Positions 1-7,876 of a stretch of DNA of 64,000 bases are shown piece by piece. Numbering within the stretch: the first letter of the stretch is position 1; each line of letters begins with the position of its first letter. The notes below the pieces were generated by a model that was not told the origin of the DNA, did not search any database, and saw nothing but the letters and a program-made list of their open reading frames with translations. Both the position numbers and the translations under genes were made by a program. The stretch is from Lederbergia panacisoli (GTDB lineage: Bacteria > Bacillota > Bacilli > Bacillales > Bacillaceae_C), in contig NZ_JANJGU010000015.1 in NCBI RefSeq assembly GCF_024626525.1, forward strand, positions 20,384 to 84,383, given 5' to 3'.

Positions 1-156
1 ATTATTATTGCGAATAAAATATATCAAATTCATGCAACCAACTAAAATCATTTACTACTAATTAAATTATTACTAATTTGAGATATTTGAAAAAAATTAA
101 TATGCTTGTGCTATCTTTAGGAATAAATCCATTTATTGAATAACTATTCTTTTGAA

Positions 157-206
157 ATTACCTCGAATTCGAGATAATTATATATTAACTTATTTGTATA
201 TGTCAA
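157..206 (-). promoter_or_regulatory. Sigma-A promoter with MhqR-like operator, facing out of the window
   Basis: Read on the minus strand there is a consensus -35 TTGACA (206-201), an 18-bp spacer and a -10 TATAAT (182-177). The -10 is followed at once by the palindrome CTCGAATTCGAG (162-173), which extends to a 22-bp inverted repeat (157-178) with one mismatched pair. The core resembles the operator described for the MarR-family quinone sensor MhqR of B. subtilis. It must drive a gene beyond the left edge, since nothing on the minus strand between here and position 1 is convincing. The MhqR assignment is by similarity only. Confidence 0.55.
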
Positions 207-268
207 CTAACTTTAAAAATAAAGCCACTGAAAGGCATCGTTGCTTCTTGTATTTTTAAAAAGCGATA

Positions 269-1447
269 CTACAATGCTGTCATTGCTTTCCTTTTGTTCG
301 AGAGTAAAGAAGAAGAATAAACAATTAGAAAAGCCAACATGATGAAGGCTGATACAAGATAGATTGAACTATAATTTGATTTTGCCGCAATTAAACCTAG
401 TATAGCTGAGCCTCCTCCAATTCCGATGTCAAGGGCATTATAAAACATGGACGATACCTTTAAATAACGATCTGGTGTCGTATTATTCAATACCCAAGCT
501 TGCAATGCAGGGAATAAAGCTCCTTGCCCCATTCCATATAAACACGCGGCGCTTAACAAGCCATATAATGTAGTAGATTGATATAATAAAACAAATCCAA
601 TTATCATTGATATAGAACTTGGAATGATAACCCAAACAGGACCTATTCGGTCAAAGGTTTTCCCTGAAATGAATCGAATCAAAAATGCACTTATTGTATT
701 AATAAAATAAAACCATGCTACGCCTTCAATGTTTAATTCTTTTGCAAAAAGTGCCATAAAGCTCATGACACCACCCATGCAAACACCCATTAAGAGAATT
801 AGAAAAGAAGGAATCATTACAGATGAATCAATCAACGGCTGTAATAAAGCTTGTTCTTTTTCATTTTCACTCCTTTGACTTTCCGGAAAAGAAATGAAAC
901 TAACACAAACTAAAAATAAAAGTACACTGGCACCAGCTGTGATAAATAATATGATAGGATTATAAGATTCAATTAACCACATACCGACAAAGGGCGATAT
1001 CGCCAGTGCAATGGTAGTACCATTTCCTATCATCCCTATGCCTTCTCCCCTTCTTTCATTTGGAATAATCTCAGCCGCTAATGTAGTAAGAATGGTAATC
1101 GACAAACCTAAACCAATACCATGAAAAATCCGAAGGGAAAGAGCAAGAAAAAAACTGTTCGCTATGTAATAACCAAGTGTTGAAACTAAACAAATAAGTA
1201 TAGAAGTTACTAAAACCTTCTTTTTTCCAAAACGATTGGTAAAGATCTCAGTAAAAAAACGAATAAACACTGCGGAAAACGTAAAACTGCCTATAATCAA
1301 ACCTATCTGCGAGGTGCTAAACCCATTTTGGTTTGATAAAAAAAGTGGAAGTGTCGGCAATAATATATCAAATGCAAAAAAAGAAAAAGCATTCGCTAAC
1401 ATGAGTAAGATAAATATTTTTGTCCAGAGTGATGTCTTGTTTGACAT
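269..1447 (-). CDS. MFS family drug/metabolite exporter
   Basis: A 392-residue polytopic protein of the major facilitator superfamily, probably a 12-helix proton-driven exporter in the cytoplasmic membrane. Hydrophobic segments run through the whole length. The loop 'NRFGKKKVLV' between helices 2 and 3 fits the MFS motif A region, and the central loop (around 'SQRSENEKEQALL') is hydrophilic as expected. An upstream in-frame start exists at 1501. The ATG at 1447 is preferred because AAAGGA lies about 9 nt before it and the protein then begins MSNKTSLWTK directly before helix 1. It stands alone, with no regulator beside it in the window. The substrate cannot be inferred. Confidence 0.85.
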   Translation of the reverse strand: MSNKTSLWTKIFILLMLANAFSFFAFDILLPTLPLFLSNQNGFSTSQIGLIIGSFTFSAVFIRFFTEIFTNRFGKKKVLVTSILICLVSTLGYYIANSFFLALSLRIFHGIGLGLSITILTTLAAEIIPNERRGEGIGMIGNGTTIALAISPFVGMWLIESYNPIILFITAGASVLLFLVCVSFISFPESQRSENEKEQALLQPLIDSSVMIPSFLILLMGVCMGGVMSFMALFAKELNIEGVAWFYFINTISAFLIRFISGKTFDRIGPVWVIIPSSISMIIGFVLLYQSTTLYGLLSAACLYGMGQGALFPALQAWVLNNTTPDRYLKVSSMFYNALDIGIGGGSAILGLIAAKSNYSSIYLVSAFIMLAFLIVYSSSLLSNKRKAMTAL

Positions 1448-1563
1448 GGTATATATTCCTTTCTTGAAAAGGTGGGCACCACAATCAATAAAATAACCCA
1501 TTTATCCTTGCATATATAATGAAAAAACTTCCTCAAAGCTTATATTATTTCATCATTTCTTGG

Positions 1564-1698
1564 TTATAACTTTCCATCCTTAATAATGTAGCCATAAGGA
1601 AGATTAGAGCCTATATACCCTACCTTTAGTGAAGCTGCCTTTATAAGTGTAGAGATTCTCTGACTCTTTTCCTCGTAAAACCAAGCATACAGACCGAA
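1564..1698 (-). pseudogene. Possible serine-recombinase fragment
   Basis: A 44-codon open stretch with no start codon or ribosome site, ending in TAA at 1564. Its translation contains 'VGYIGSNLPYGYIIKDGKL', which resembles the G-x-PPYGY segment after the catalytic domain of large serine recombinases. It is too short to be functional and would be a relic of a lost mobile element. The identification rests on this motif alone and may be chance. Confidence 0.3.
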
Positions 1699-1795
1699 TT
1701 TATATCAGATTACCATTTATTGTATCAATAGCACCAGCGAAAAACACCTCGTTTCAATTTATTTCCGAATTTACATTCAATATGTAGTCGGAAAT

Positions 1796-1836
1796 AAAAA
1801 AACCGCTCATCCTCCAAAAAAGAAGTAAGCGGGTTT
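1796..1836 (-). terminator. Intrinsic terminator after gerQ
   Basis: On the minus strand CCGCTTA (1832-1826) pairs with TGAGCGG (1809-1803), followed by a T tract. It lies 17 bp beyond the gerQ stop codon. Confidence 0.7.
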
Positions 1837-1852
1837 TAAGCGTTCTACTAAT

Positions 1853-2314
1853 TCATTCCGATGTCGTCAGGGACGCTTGGACATCCGGACTGATTTTCGG
1901 GTAAGGATAGTTAATTTTTTCATCAAATTCCACCCAGTCGAGATTTGCCATCATTAGCAGGAAGCGTTTGCCGCTGGACGGATCGCTAATGATGATGTGG
2001 TCACGACCAGCCGTTTCTATGCGCCCGTGGTAAACCATTGCGTTCCATTTGTTGTTACCTTGATAAGTAAAGTAGAATGTGCCTACCTTACCTTTGTTGA
2101 AGCGTATGATATTTTCAATAAATGATTCTTGAACCGCGCCTGCTAGAAGTTGCTGCGCGGTGCCCATCGGGATCACCGGGGCAGCATACGAGGGCCCAGA
2201 AGGCATAGCCATCGGAGAGCCAGTAGGTAGTGCGCGACTGGTCTGCATCATGGAAGCGTCATAAAAACTAGGATAATAATTCATTGGATAATAACCAGAG
2301 TTTCCACAAGTCAT
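1853..2314 (-). CDS. gerQ: Spore coat protein GerQ
   Basis: GerQ (YwdL) is an inner-coat protein of spores. It is needed for CwlJ to work during calcium-dipicolinate germination and is cross-linked by transglutaminase. The 153-residue protein has a Tyr/Pro/Met-rich N-terminal region (residues 1-55, starting MTCGNSGYYPMNYYPSFYD) and a conserved C-terminal domain from about residue 60 (QQLLAGAVQESFIENIIRFN, then GKRFLLMMANLDWVEFD). AAAGGAG precedes the ATG. It lies 24 bp downstream of cwlJ, the pairing found in many Bacillus genomes, and ends in its own terminator. Transcription in the mother cell late in sporulation is known for the family; I did not identify the promoter. Confidence 0.93.
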   Translation of the reverse strand: MTCGNSGYYPMNYYPSFYDASMMQTSRALPTGSPMAMPSGPSYAAPVIPMGTAQQLLAGAVQESFIENIIRFNKGKVGTFYFTYQGNNKWNAMVYHGRIETAGRDHIIISDPSSGKRFLLMMANLDWVEFDEKINYPYPKISPDVQASLTTSE

Positions 2315-2338
2315 GGGAAGATCAGCTCCTTTATTAAT

Positions 2339-2815
2339 TTATCCATAAAACTCTGGGCAATAGCCCGGTACCGCGACATAGAAGCAATGGTTCTTGTACG
2401 CAAAATCAAACCTCGTATTAGGGGATCTTGGCATCGTTTCGGTACAAGGAGCTCGGAACTTTTTCCCCGGACTCGGGTTAAAAAACCATAAATTCATTCT
2501 TGAACGAGGTTCCCTGTGACCGTGTAACAAATTCCTAGCCCTCTGAAGGTCAGCTTCTGTGGGGCGTTGTGTATACAATGTTCCATTTAAGACCGGCTCG
2601 AAGTGAGGAACAGAGGTTCCAGGTATGGTTTGATAGATTGCATGTCTGATATTGCGCAAATTTTTAAAGTCAGGAGCACAGTCAGCCTCGACTCGATTAG
2701 CCACAACCGTTCCTACCATGTTCATCCCTTTAACGCCTTCACCGACTGCTTCCGACAGCATGAGCCTTGCTAACTCCTCCACGTCACGTGAAGTATGTTT
2801 TATTCGTCTACCCAT
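2339..2815 (-). CDS. cwlJ: Spore cortex-lytic cell wall hydrolase CwlJ
   Basis: A Hydrolase_2 (SleB/CwlJ) family enzyme that degrades the cortex peptidoglycan of germinating spores. The 158 residues show the family pattern: 'DVEELARLMLSEAVGEG' with the conserved glutamate near the N-terminus, 'MNMVGTVVANRV', and the C-terminal 'HCFYVAVPGYCPEFYG'. There is no signal peptide, as expected for CwlJ, which reaches the spore from the mother cell. A GGTGG ribosome site precedes the ATG. The partner gerQ is directly downstream. The protein is slightly longer than B. subtilis CwlJ because of an insert around residues 60-90. Confidence 0.92.
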   Translation of the reverse strand: MGRRIKHTSRDVEELARLMLSEAVGEGVKGMNMVGTVVANRVEADCAPDFKNLRNIRHAIYQTIPGTSVPHFEPVLNGTLYTQRPTEADLQRARNLLHGHREPRSRMNLWFFNPSPGKKFRAPCTETMPRSPNTRFDFAYKNHCFYVAVPGYCPEFYG

Positions 2816-3141
2816 TTTCTCACCACCTTCGGCTTATACAAGTAACCTATTACCTGAAGCTGGTTTTGGTAACTTGCCTATAAGCCCAAATACTTTGCTT
2901 CTGAAAATCATAATATTGGGACATACGCTTTGCCCGTTTTCCCTACAAGGCGAGTATTGCACTTAAAATTAACCTATCTGTAGGCGTAACCTAAGTTAAA
3001 CCCAGATGTAATCCCAACAGTTGCCTATTTCTGAAATCATAGATCTTTCAGTATCAACCTAGAGATTAATATAGCAATAAATGAATCATACTCAATATAG
3101 CAAAATGGATTGTCCTATAACCAGACAACCCATTTTTCCTG
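2816..3141. other. Intergenic stretch upstream of cwlJ
   Basis: About 325 bp between cwlJ and the truncated stress-protein gene. It must contain the cwlJ promoter, which I could not place. A 42-codon GTG-started frame on the minus strand reads through part of it but has no ribosome site, so I do not call it. Confidence 0.5.
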
Positions 3142-3519
3142 TTATTTGCTCAATTCAACCGTTTCATTAACATCTGTCCATTTAGAACTTTTCCCTGTCA
3201 TACGTTTATAAAGAAAGGCGACTTTCTTCGTAAAATTTCCCGTTTCCCAATATTCAGCTGCTTTCGCTTTTACCTTTATTAAGACAACATTAGGATCATC
3301 GTAGGAAGTTTGCATAATTTTTTCATATGCTTTGCTCCACAATTCCTTTTTCTTGTCTAAGTCCTTTACAATTTCCGTTCTTCCACGGACGGAAACATAG
3401 GATTTACCTGCATAAGCTACATTAACATCTTGATCATGCAAAATTTCTTCATATTTATTAGTTTCTTTTTTTGTGAAGAACCATAAGTCACCATCAAATT
3501 CTACTTCTTGTGTTTTCAT
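3142..3519 (-). pseudogene. Truncated general stress protein 26 (PNPOx-like flavin-binding) gene
   Basis: The 125 codons from MKTQEVEFDGDLWFFTKK to VNETVELSK match the body of the FMN-binding split-barrel general stress protein 26 family (pyridoxamine 5'-phosphate oxidase-like). The first strands, about 35-45 residues that normally precede RPM-x-T-Q, are missing. In frame upstream are the residues G-K-T-R-P, so the family match extends a few codons past the ATG. The frame then passes into an IS3-type OrfA sequence. The internal ATG at 3519 has no good ribosome site. A disrupted gene is more likely than a functional short protein. Confidence 0.7.
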
Positions 3520-3534
3520 AGGACGAGTTTTTCC

Positions 3535-3753
3535 ACAAGCTTTTTCTCCATTAAATTGATACAGATGAATCCATGTTTGAAAAACAGAGGGGGGAACCCC
3601 GATAGAGCTAGCAATGGACCGTTGACTCTCATTACCGTTTATATATCATTTTACAGCTTGTATTTTCTCTTCTCCCGTATATCTGACCATAAGAAAAGCA
3701 CCTCCAATTGTTAGATGGTGTCTAACAATTGGGGTGCAGTTCATTTCTGGACA
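3535..3753 (-). mobile_element. IS3-family insertion sequence remnant (5' end of orfA)
   Basis: On the minus strand a possible IS end (from 3753, TGTCCAGAAATGAACTGCAC) is followed by GGAGG and an ATG at 3690. The frame reads MVRYTGEEKIQAVK, a TGA stop, then YINGNESQRSIASSIGVPPS and VFQTWIHLYQFNGEKA. This is the helix-turn-helix domain of an IS3/IS150-type OrfA transposase. Only about 50 codons remain before the frame runs into the stress-protein remnant. OrfB and the other end of the element are absent. Confidence 0.7.
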
Positions 3754-3850
3754 GTTTTTATTTATTACGCTTTATTTTATTGTTCGACATAAGCATTCAT
3801 CAGATAAGTGATTGAGAAGCTCCGTTTTTAGAATCCTTAGTTATTAGAAG

Positions 3851-4147
3851 TTACACTTGGTGCATCGTTTTAATATGGTCAATATTTAGATAAAAGGGAT
3901 GTGTTCTTGCTGTTTGAATTTCTACAATTTGTTCTTCTACTTTAGTGACTTTTCCTATATCGTTATTATCTTTACCGATATTAAACACAACAATTTCATT
4001 TATAGATTTTTCAATCTGAACCTCAAAAGTTCTTGCTAGTAAAACATTAGTAGATTGTGTAGGAAAATTACGGTTATCCAGATTGTATGGAAGTACCAAT
4101 TTGCGCATCCTTTTCTTTTGCTTTTCCACCAATATATAATTCAACAT
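3851..4147 (-). CDS. Hypothetical protein of uncertain reality
   Basis: A 98-codon frame whose product I do not recognise. It begins with a basic stretch (EKQKKRMRKLVLP) that overlaps a reductase fragment in another frame. It continues as a mixed alpha/beta-like sequence (FEVQIEKSINEIVVFNIG, then EEQIVEIQTARTHPF). No ribosome site precedes the ATG at 4147. An inner ATG at 4108 would remove the overlapped part. It lies among gene relics and may be the tail of a broken gene. Confidence 0.35.
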   Translation of the reverse strand: MLNYILVEKQKKRMRKLVLPYNLDNRNFPTQSTNVLLARTFEVQIEKSINEIVVFNIGKDNNDIGKVTKVEEQIVEIQTARTHPFYLNIDHIKTMHQV

Positions 4148-4250
4148 ACCCGTGCCTTACTTTCATTACGCCAATATCATTTACCAGGGGTTCACCACAA
4201 CCAACCGGACATCCTGTATGTGCTGCACGAAGCGTAATCCATACTCCCAT
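4074..4250 (-). pseudogene. Fragment of nitrite/sulfite reductase 4Fe-4S domain protein
   Basis: A 58-codon frame contains CPVGCGEPLVNDIGVMKV and HGYVELYIGGKAKEKDAQIG. This is the C-x3-C siroheme/iron-sulfur pair and following strand typical of nitrite and sulfite reductase C-terminal domains. Only this piece is left: a stop codon lies 10 nt upstream of the ATG and the frame ends soon after. It overlaps the hypothetical frame 3851-4147. It is a relic without activity. Confidence 0.6.
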
Positions 4251-4292
4251 CCTGCTAATCTATTTTAATTAAATAGTCAAAAGGTCTACCCA

Positions 4293-4318
4293 AGTAAACG
4301 GCGCTTACGCCGTTTACT
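4293..4318. repeat. Perfect inverted repeat downstream of copA
   Basis: AGTAAACGGCG (4293-4303) pairs perfectly with CGCCGTTTACT (4308-4318) around a 4-nt loop, 18 bp past the copA stop. It is followed on the minus strand by only a short T run, so it could be a weak terminator or an mRNA-stabilising hairpin. Confidence 0.55.
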
Positions 4319-4336
4319 CGGAAGTTACCATTCGTA

Positions 4337-6772
4337 TTATTTTTCTAATTTCACTCTTTGTAAACGTAATGCGTTCAACACAACCGACACAGAACTAAAT
4401 GCCATCGCTGCTCCTGCCACCCACGGTGCAAGGAATCCTGCTGCTGCAATTGGAATTCCAATCGTATTATAACCAAATGCCCAGAATAAATTTTGCTTAA
4501 TATTCCGCATCGTTTTGCGACTCATTAAAATAGCATCGGCAATACTATTTAAGTCCCCTCGAATCAAAGTGATATCCGCAGCTTCCATGGCAACATCTGT
4601 ACCTGTACCTATGGCCATACCGATATTAGCTGTGGCAAGTGCGGGTGCATCATTAATACCATCACCAACCATTGCCACTTTATAGCCCTCTTGTTGCAGT
4701 TTTTTCACTTCATCTGCTTTCCCTTCAGGAAGCACTTCCGCAATAACGGCATCAACGCCTACCTCTTTACCAATTGCTTGGGCTGTACGTTCATTATCAC
4801 CTGTCATCATGATCACTTTGATGCCCATTTCTTTTAATCGGTGTACAGCTTCACGAGAGGTATCTTTAATCGTATCTGCTACTGCAACTAGCCCTGCATA
4901 TTGACCATTAATTCCAGCTAACATCGCTGTTTTTCCATTTCGCTCTAATTCTTCCATCTTAGGGAGAACAGATTGTATATCGATCCCATATTGTTGCATG
5001 AGTTTCCGTGTTCCAATGACAACTCCTTGACCTGACACCGTCGCTTGCACTCCGAAACCAGGAATTGCTTCAAAAAATTGAACATTTCTAAGTTCAATAC
5101 CTTTATCTTCTATACCTTCAACGATTGCCTGTGCCAGTGGATGCTCTGATTGTTTTTCTGCTGCCCTAATGAGTGATAAAAAGTTCACTTCATCTTGACC
5201 ATCCGCTGTTAAAACATCCGTTAATACAGGCTTGCCATGTGTGACAGTACCTGTTTTATCGATTACTACTGTGTCAATACCTTGTGTTTGTTCTAAATGC
5301 TCGCCACCTTTGAACAAAATACCAAATTCGGCAGCACGACCCGAACCGGCCATAATCGAAGTCGGTGTTGCTAAACCAAGTGCACATGGACAAGCAATGA
5401 CAAGTACTGCAATTAACACTTCAAGTGCTGGTGTAAATTCACCCGGCTGAACCCAAATGATCCATACTAAGAATGTAAGGACAGCAATCCCTACTACAAT
5501 TGGAACAAAAATACCTGAAATTTGGTCAGCCAAACGCTGAATTGGTGCTTTTGAACCTTGTGCATCTTCTACTACTCTTATGATTTGGGCTAACGCTGTG
5601 TAGCGCCCAACTTTTGTCGTTTTCATTTTGATGAAACCATTTTTATTAATCGTTGAGCCGTATACTACATCACCTGCATTCTTATCCACTGGTAAACTTT
5701 CACCTGTTAACATGGATTCATCAACAGCTGTTGTTCCTTCTACTACTTCACCATCAACTGGAATTTTTTCACCCGGCTTCACTAAAATAGTGTCACCTAT
5801 TACTACTTCTTCTAATGGTACTTCCTTTTCAACTCCATCACGTACAACGATGGCTGTTTTTGCCTGAAGTCCCATTAATTTTTTGATTGCTTCAGATGAA
5901 CGTCCCTTTGCTCTTGCTTCAAATAATTTACCTAAAACAATCAGTGTAATCAGTACTGCACTTGTTTCAAAATACAGGTGTGGAGCATGATTTGTACCAG
6001 CTGTTACAATTGCTTGATAAACACTATAAAAATAGGCCGCGGAAGTACCCATGACAACGAGTACATCCATGTTTGCGCCGCCATTGCGAAGTGTTTTATA
6101 GGCACCTACATAAAACTGCTTCCCTATAATAAATTGTACCGGTGCAGCTAAGATCATTTGTATCCATGGATTCATTAAGATCTCTGGTACATATAAAAAT
6201 GATGTAAAGGAAAAGTGTCCAACCATCGTCCATAATAATGGTAATGATAAGATCACGGATACTATAAATTTACGTTGCTGATCTTTTATTGCCTTTTCGC
6301 GGTGGTCTACCTGAGCTCTATCCTCTTGTTTTTGGTGTGCACCGTAACCGAATTTTTCAACCTTTGCAATAATATCTGCAATGGTTACTTCTGAAGGATT
6401 AAATTCAATTGTTGCTTTTTCAAGTGCTAAATTAACGGTTGCGCTCGCAACACCTTCCATCTTATTTAAGCCTTTTTCAATACGTGTCGAACACGCTGCA
6501 CAAGTCATGCCTGTAATATCGAATTCTGCTTTTTGTTTCACAACACCGTAGCCTAATGCTTCAATTTTCTTTTCAAAATCTGCTTCACTCAGCTTTGATG
6601 GGTCATATTTAATCGTTGACTTCTCAAGTGCTAGGTTAACGGATGCCCGTTCAACACCTTCCATTTTATTTAACCCTTTTTCAATACGTGTCGAACACGC
6701 TGCACAAGTCATACCTGTAATTTGAATGCTCGCTTCTATTACTTTACTAGCTTCTGCTGTTGCGGTACTCAT
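4337..6772 (-). CDS. copA: Copper-exporting P-type ATPase CopA
   Basis: A P1B-type ATPase that exports Cu(I) across the cytoplasmic membrane. The 811-residue protein has two N-terminal heavy-metal domains, each with [10 protein letters not shown]. Next come the TGES actuator loop ([13 protein letters not shown]), the transmembrane metal site CPC ([13 protein letters not shown]), the phosphorylation motif DKTGTVTHG, the HP locus ([12 protein letters not shown]) and the hinge [10 protein letters not shown]. The two metal-binding domains are near-duplicates even at DNA level. ATG at 6772 is chosen over the TTG at 6778 because GGGAGG lies 9 nt upstream of it. A broken copZ lies just upstream, and a CsoR-like operator sits in the gap, so copper-responsive control is likely. 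Confidence 0.95.
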   Translation of the reverse strand: MSTATAEASKVIEASIQITGMTCAACSTRIEKGLNKMEGVERASVNLALEKSTIKYDPSKLSEADFEKKIEALGYGVVKQKAEFDITGMTCAACSTRIEKGLNKMEGVASATVNLALEKATIEFNPSEVTIADIIAKVEKFGYGAHQKQEDRAQVDHREKAIKDQQRKFIVSVILSLPLLWTMVGHFSFTSFLYVPEILMNPWIQMILAAPVQFIIGKQFYVGAYKTLRNGGANMDVLVVMGTSAAYFYSVYQAIVTAGTNHAPHLYFETSAVLITLIVLGKLFEARAKGRSSEAIKKLMGLQAKTAIVVRDGVEKEVPLEEVVIGDTILVKPGEKIPVDGEVVEGTTAVDESMLTGESLPVDKNAGDVVYGSTINKNGFIKMKTTKVGRYTALAQIIRVVEDAQGSKAPIQRLADQISGIFVPIVVGIAVLTFLVWIIWVQPGEFTPALEVLIAVLVIACPCALGLATPTSIMAGSGRAAEFGILFKGGEHLEQTQGIDTVVIDKTGTVTHGKPVLTDVLTADGQDEVNFLSLIRAAEKQSEHPLAQAIVEGIEDKGIELRNVQFFEAIPGFGVQATVSGQGVVIGTRKLMQQYGIDIQSVLPKMEELERNGKTAMLAGINGQYAGLVAVADTIKDTSREAVHRLKEMGIKVIMMTGDNERTAQAIGKEVGVDAVIAEVLPEGKADEVKKLQQEGYKVAMVGDGINDAPALATANIGMAIGTGTDVAMEAADITLIRGDLNSIADAILMSRKTMRNIKQNLFWAFGYNTIGIPIAAAGFLAPWVAGAAMAFSSVSVVLNALRLQRVKLEK

Positions 6773-6787
6773 GATCAATTACCTCCC

Positions 6788-6806
6788 TATACCTATTAGG
6801 GGTATA
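6788..6806. promoter_or_regulatory. CsoR-like operator between copZ remnant and copA
   Basis: TATACC, 5 bp, then GGGGTATA forms the GC-centred palindrome typical of copper repressor CsoR sites. It overlaps the region just upstream of the copA ribosome site. Identification is by motif shape only, and no csoR gene is in the window. Confidence 0.45.
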
Positions 6807-6823
6807 TTTTTATGGAAATGAAA

Positions 6824-6842
6824 GAGTGCTATGGAAGCACTC
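6824..6842 (-). terminator. Hairpin after copZ remnant
   Basis: GAGTGCT and AGCACTC form a perfect 7-bp stem directly at the copZ stop codon. The minus-strand sequence after it (TTTCATTTCC) is only weakly T-rich. It could attenuate read-through from copZ into copA. Confidence 0.4.
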
Positions 6843-7035
6843 TTACTCTACGTCATATCCTTGATCTTCAATTGTATCTTTAATTTGCTCAAGGGACACT
6901 TGGGATTCGTTAAAAGATACTTCAACCAAAGCTTCGTCTAATTTTACATTTACCAAATTAACACCATCTAATTGACCCACCCTTCACACAATGTCCACAA
7001 GACATTCTTTGTACGTTCAAAACTACATTATCCAT
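6843..7035 (-). pseudogene. copZ: Frameshifted copper chaperone CopZ
   Basis: CopZ is a small HMA-domain protein that hands Cu(I) to CopA. The gene has a good ribosome site (AAAGGAGAG) and begins MDNVVLNVQRMSCGHCVK, carrying the C-x2-C metal site. The frame then breaks and stops at a TAA. The C-terminal half resumes in another frame as QLDGVNLVNVKLDEALVEV and ends DTIEDQGYDVE. Compared with the usual chaperone of about 68 residues, several codons of the first helix are missing and the length is not a multiple of three. An assembly error is possible. Confidence 0.8.
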
Positions 7036-7074
7036 GTTTTCTCTCTCCTTTAAATGATATACTTTTTTGGTTAC

Positions 7075-7093
7075 TATACACCGTATGGGTATA
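7075..7093. promoter_or_regulatory. CsoR-like operator upstream of copZ
   Basis: TATACACCGTATGGGTATA is an imperfect palindrome of the CsoR type, 40 bp upstream of the copZ start, where an operator for a copZA transcript is expected. Confidence 0.45.
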
Positions 7094-7110
7094 TAAAATA
7101 TAAAAAATAA

Positions 7111-7200
7111 TTAATTTTTAATTAGCTTTTGAATTGTCACCAATATATTAGACTTAACATCTCCAGTATGGCAAGCAACATCTTTCACTATGTTTTCCAT
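7111..7200 (-). CDS. Possible 29-residue peptide upstream of copZ
   Basis: ATG at 7200 follows AGGAAG at about 9-nt spacing. The frame of 29 residues contains VACHTGDVKSNILVTIQKLI. It lies between two CsoR-like palindromes. I do not recognise it. It could be the start of a truncated regulator or a chance frame. Confidence 0.25.
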   Translation of the reverse strand: MENIVKDVACHTGDVKSNILVTIQKLIKN

Positions 7201-7231
7201 AAGCTAACTTCCTATCTTAATTACATCTTAC

Positions 7232-7250
7232 CATACCCATGTAGGGTATG
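7232..7250. promoter_or_regulatory. CsoR-like operator, best copy
   Basis: CATACCCATGTAGGGTATG is a perfect 7-5-7 palindrome (CATACCC...GGGTATG). It is the strongest of three related sites in the copper locus, 32 bp before the small frame at 7200. Confidence 0.5.
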
Positions 7251-7437
7251 TAAATTAAATGTTTTATTTCTTAATAATTATTTAAAGCTTAAGCGAATTG
7301 AAAAGAATGTTCCTAGTTTTCGGTTAGGATTCCCATAGAGCGTAAAAATATGGTCTCTTTTCGACCTTCCATAAGATAATCTTTTGTCGTGTACATATCC
7401 TCTTAATTCATTCTTTCTTTACCAAACCTTGACTCCA

Positions 7438-7758
7438 CTATTCAACATTTCCTTCCCACTCTAACCTTCCATCAACTACATTCGATGCGTTATAACCCCT
7501 TTGCATTAATTGCTCACAAACGCTATCACTTCTCGCGTACCATCATATATAATGCTCGTTGTGATCAAGCTCATATAAACATCTGCTGAGTTCTTCTAAT
7601 TGGATATGTTTGGCTCTAATAATTTTCCCTTCTGCAATTTCACGAACCTTATATACCTTCTCCCTCTACGAGCATAAATTCCCAGCAAAATAGACAGCGC
7701 CATAAGACTGGCTGAGCCATTTAAAAATATGAACAATTCAGGCTCAAAGAACCCCCTG
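7438..7758 (-). pseudogene. Broken membrane-anchored rhodanese-domain protein
   Basis: On the minus strand one frame gives a hydrophobic anchor (GSASLMALSILLGIYARRGR). After a frameshift another frame gives a rhodanese fold: VREIAEGKIIRAKHIQLEEL, then LYELDHNEHYI, a TGA stop, then YARSDSVCEQLMQRGYNASN and VVDGRLEWEGNVE. The active-site loop (normally C-R-S-G-x-R-S) has lost its cysteine, with the stop at that point. There is no start codon. The intact gene would have been a membrane-anchored sulfurtransferase-like protein. Confidence 0.65.
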
Positions 7759-7806
7759 AATTATCAATAAATTCATGTAAATTGTCTGAAATAAATTAGT
7801 ATTTAA

Positions 7807-7835
7807 TTGAGAATCGTTATCATTTATAGTATATT
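7807..7835 (+). promoter_or_regulatory. Sigma-A promoter with Fur-like box for the flavoprotein gene
   Basis: TTGAGA (7807-7812), a 17-bp spacer and TATATT (7830-7835) form a plausible promoter. The spacer contains GAGAATCGTTATCATT, which matches about two thirds of the 19-bp Fur consensus. Iron-dependent repression of the gene at 7877 is inferred. Confidence 0.55.
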
Positions 7836-7876
7836 AGATAGTAACGATAAATTTAATTGCGTCAGGAGAATGTATA

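Larger units (their letters stand above)
1448..1852. other. Intergenic stretch with hairpins and no intact gene
   Basis: This gap of about 400 bp between the MFS gene and gerQ holds the recombinase-like fragment above and an imperfect 39-bp palindrome at 1760-1798 (TTATTTCCGA pairing with TCGGAAATAA). The gerQ terminator follows. I see no complete gene in it. Confidence 0.6.

Noticed and set aside
2652..2966. Plus-strand frame of 104 codons over cwlJ
   Set aside because: It is antisense to cwlJ and its upstream gap, with no ribosome site.
4055..4272. Two plus-strand frames of about 60 codons
   Set aside because: Both are antisense to the reductase fragment, whose minus-strand motif is clear.
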